Positions 6,682 to 7,134 of a stretch of 7,134 nt of DNA are shown piece after piece. Position numbers and translations under genes: made by a program. Source of the stretch: an uncultured Prevotellaceae bacterium (lineage in GTDB: Bacteria; Bacteroidota; Bacteroidia; Bacteroidales; Muribaculaceae). The stretch spans positions 1-7,134 of the forward strand of contig CALDIG010000113.1 of the NCBI GenBank assembly GCA_937904375.1. The letters are read 5' to 3'. The notes under the pieces were generated by a model, which was not told the origin of the DNA, searched no databases, and saw nothing but the letters and a program-made list of their open reading frames with translations. Position 1 is the stretch's first letter; the number at the start of each line of letters is the position of its first letter.

Positions 6682-6717
6682 CTTGAAATCCAGAATAATT
6701 ATGTAACTATATTTTTC

Positions 6718-7134
6718 ATGTTCTATATGAATGAGATTGAACGTATTATTAAGAAAGGCGTAATATCCGAAAGTTTCTTCCGGGAAGAACTACGAAATGA
6801 CTTCCTTGTGAAAAAAGAAAGAAAAAAGCTATGGGGTGTTATGCTTGATATGCTAATTGAATTTGACAAAGTGTGTAAAAAGCATGGACTCACTTATTTT
6901 TTGTGGAGTGGAAGTCTTTTGGGGGCTGTAAGGCATCATGGTATAATACCATGGGATGATGATATCGATGTTATAATGCCTCGCGATGACTATGAGAAAT
7001 TTTTGGAACTGGGAGATGAATTCAAATCACCATACTTTTTTCAAACTCCATATACTGATCCTGAATGTTACTATTCGTTTGTGAAAATCAGGAATAGTAA
7101 TACAACGGGGCTTATTGAGATGTTTAAATATCAG
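6718..7134 (+). CDS. LicD family protein, N-terminal part (runs off the 3' edge)
   Basis: An open frame starts at ATG 6718 (or the in-frame ATG 6727) and continues to the window end without a stop, giving 139 residues. The LicD core is unmistakable: TYFLWSGSLLGAVRHHG (59-75) followed by IIPWDDDIDVIMPRDDYEKF (76-95), where the Asp cluster 80-84 is the nucleotidyltransferase-type metal site. LicD proteins transfer phospho-substituents such as phosphocholine to surface glycans. In Bacteroidales polysaccharide loci the substituent transferred is usually unknown, so the donor here is not assigned. The N-terminal 57 residues are charged and helical-looking. The gene follows the SDR stop by 36 bases of AT-rich DNA with no clear promoter or terminator, so it is probably co-transcribed. 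The C-terminal part is missing only because the window ends. Confidence 0.9.
   Translation, partial: MFYMNEIERIIKKGVISESFFREELRNDFLVKKERKKLWGVMLDMLIEFDKVCKKHGLTYFLWSGSLLGAVRHHGIIPWDDDIDVIMPRDDYEKFLELGDEFKSPYFFQTPYTDPECYYSFVKIRNSNTTGLIEMFKYQ

Noticed and set aside
6677..6717. Possible Bacteroidota-type promoter before the LicD gene (TTG, then TATATTTT at 6708-6715)
   Set aside because: The -7-like element would sit directly against the ATG, leaving almost no leader, and the region is simply AT-rich.
6937..6953. Perfect inverted repeat, CATGGTAT and ATACCATG around one base
   Set aside because: It lies inside the most conserved LicD coding block (His-Gly-Ile-Ile-Pro-Trp), and a one-base loop cannot form a hairpin. 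It is probably a coincidence of codons.

Overview
This window is an interior piece of a surface-polysaccharide (capsule or O-antigen type) biosynthesis locus. It most likely comes from a gut-type Bacteroidales bacterium (Bacteroides, Prevotella or Muribaculaceae-like). This rests on three things: the gene repertoire (RfbA, a VioA-like aminotransferase, a family-3 acyltransferase of the 'ELYRIICMLMIVAHH' type, paired ATP-grasp proteins, an SDR and LicD), the absence of convincing Shine-Dalgarno sequences, and mosaic base composition. The genus cannot be fixed from the sequence. All genes lie on the + strand and are packed head to tail like a single operon. No promoter, terminator, RNA gene, insertion sequence or CRISPR array is visible.

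Layout: 1-108 is the 3' end of an unidentified GC-rich gene. 110-1003 is rfbA (glucose-1-phosphate thymidylyltransferase). 1005-2150 is a membrane acyltransferase whose reading frame is interrupted by TAA at 1074-1076, leaving a 23-codon leader and a TTG-started main frame. 2160-3269 is a VioA-like PLP sugar aminotransferase. 3271-4476 and 4493-5770 are two different ATP-grasp ligases in tandem. 5779-6681 (or from GTG 5767) is an extended SDR of the epimerase/dehydratase class. 6718-7134 is the N-terminal 139 codons of a LicD-family transferase that runs off the window. No gene-free stretch exceeds about 75 bases.

How the genes may work together (inference): RfbA makes dTDP-glucose. A dehydratase encoded elsewhere would give dTDP-4-keto-6-deoxyglucose, which the VioA-like enzyme would aminate to dTDP-4-amino-4,6-dideoxyglucose (dTDP-Qui4N). 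The window has no VioB-type N-acetyltransferase. Instead, two ATP-grasp proteins follow directly, which suggests that the sugar amine is capped with an amino acid or other carboxylic acid through an amide bond, possibly in two steps. The acyltransferase (O-acylation) and the LicD protein (phospho-substituent transfer) would decorate the glycan further. The amide-capping step is the most interesting candidate for undescribed chemistry.

Base composition is uneven. It is C-rich at 1-60, moderate over rfbA, low in the acyltransferase, near 58% GC in the middle of the aminotransferase, and it drops sharply near position 4230 inside the first ATP-grasp gene. From there to the right end the window is AT-rich. 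This fits a mosaic cassette assembled by recombination.
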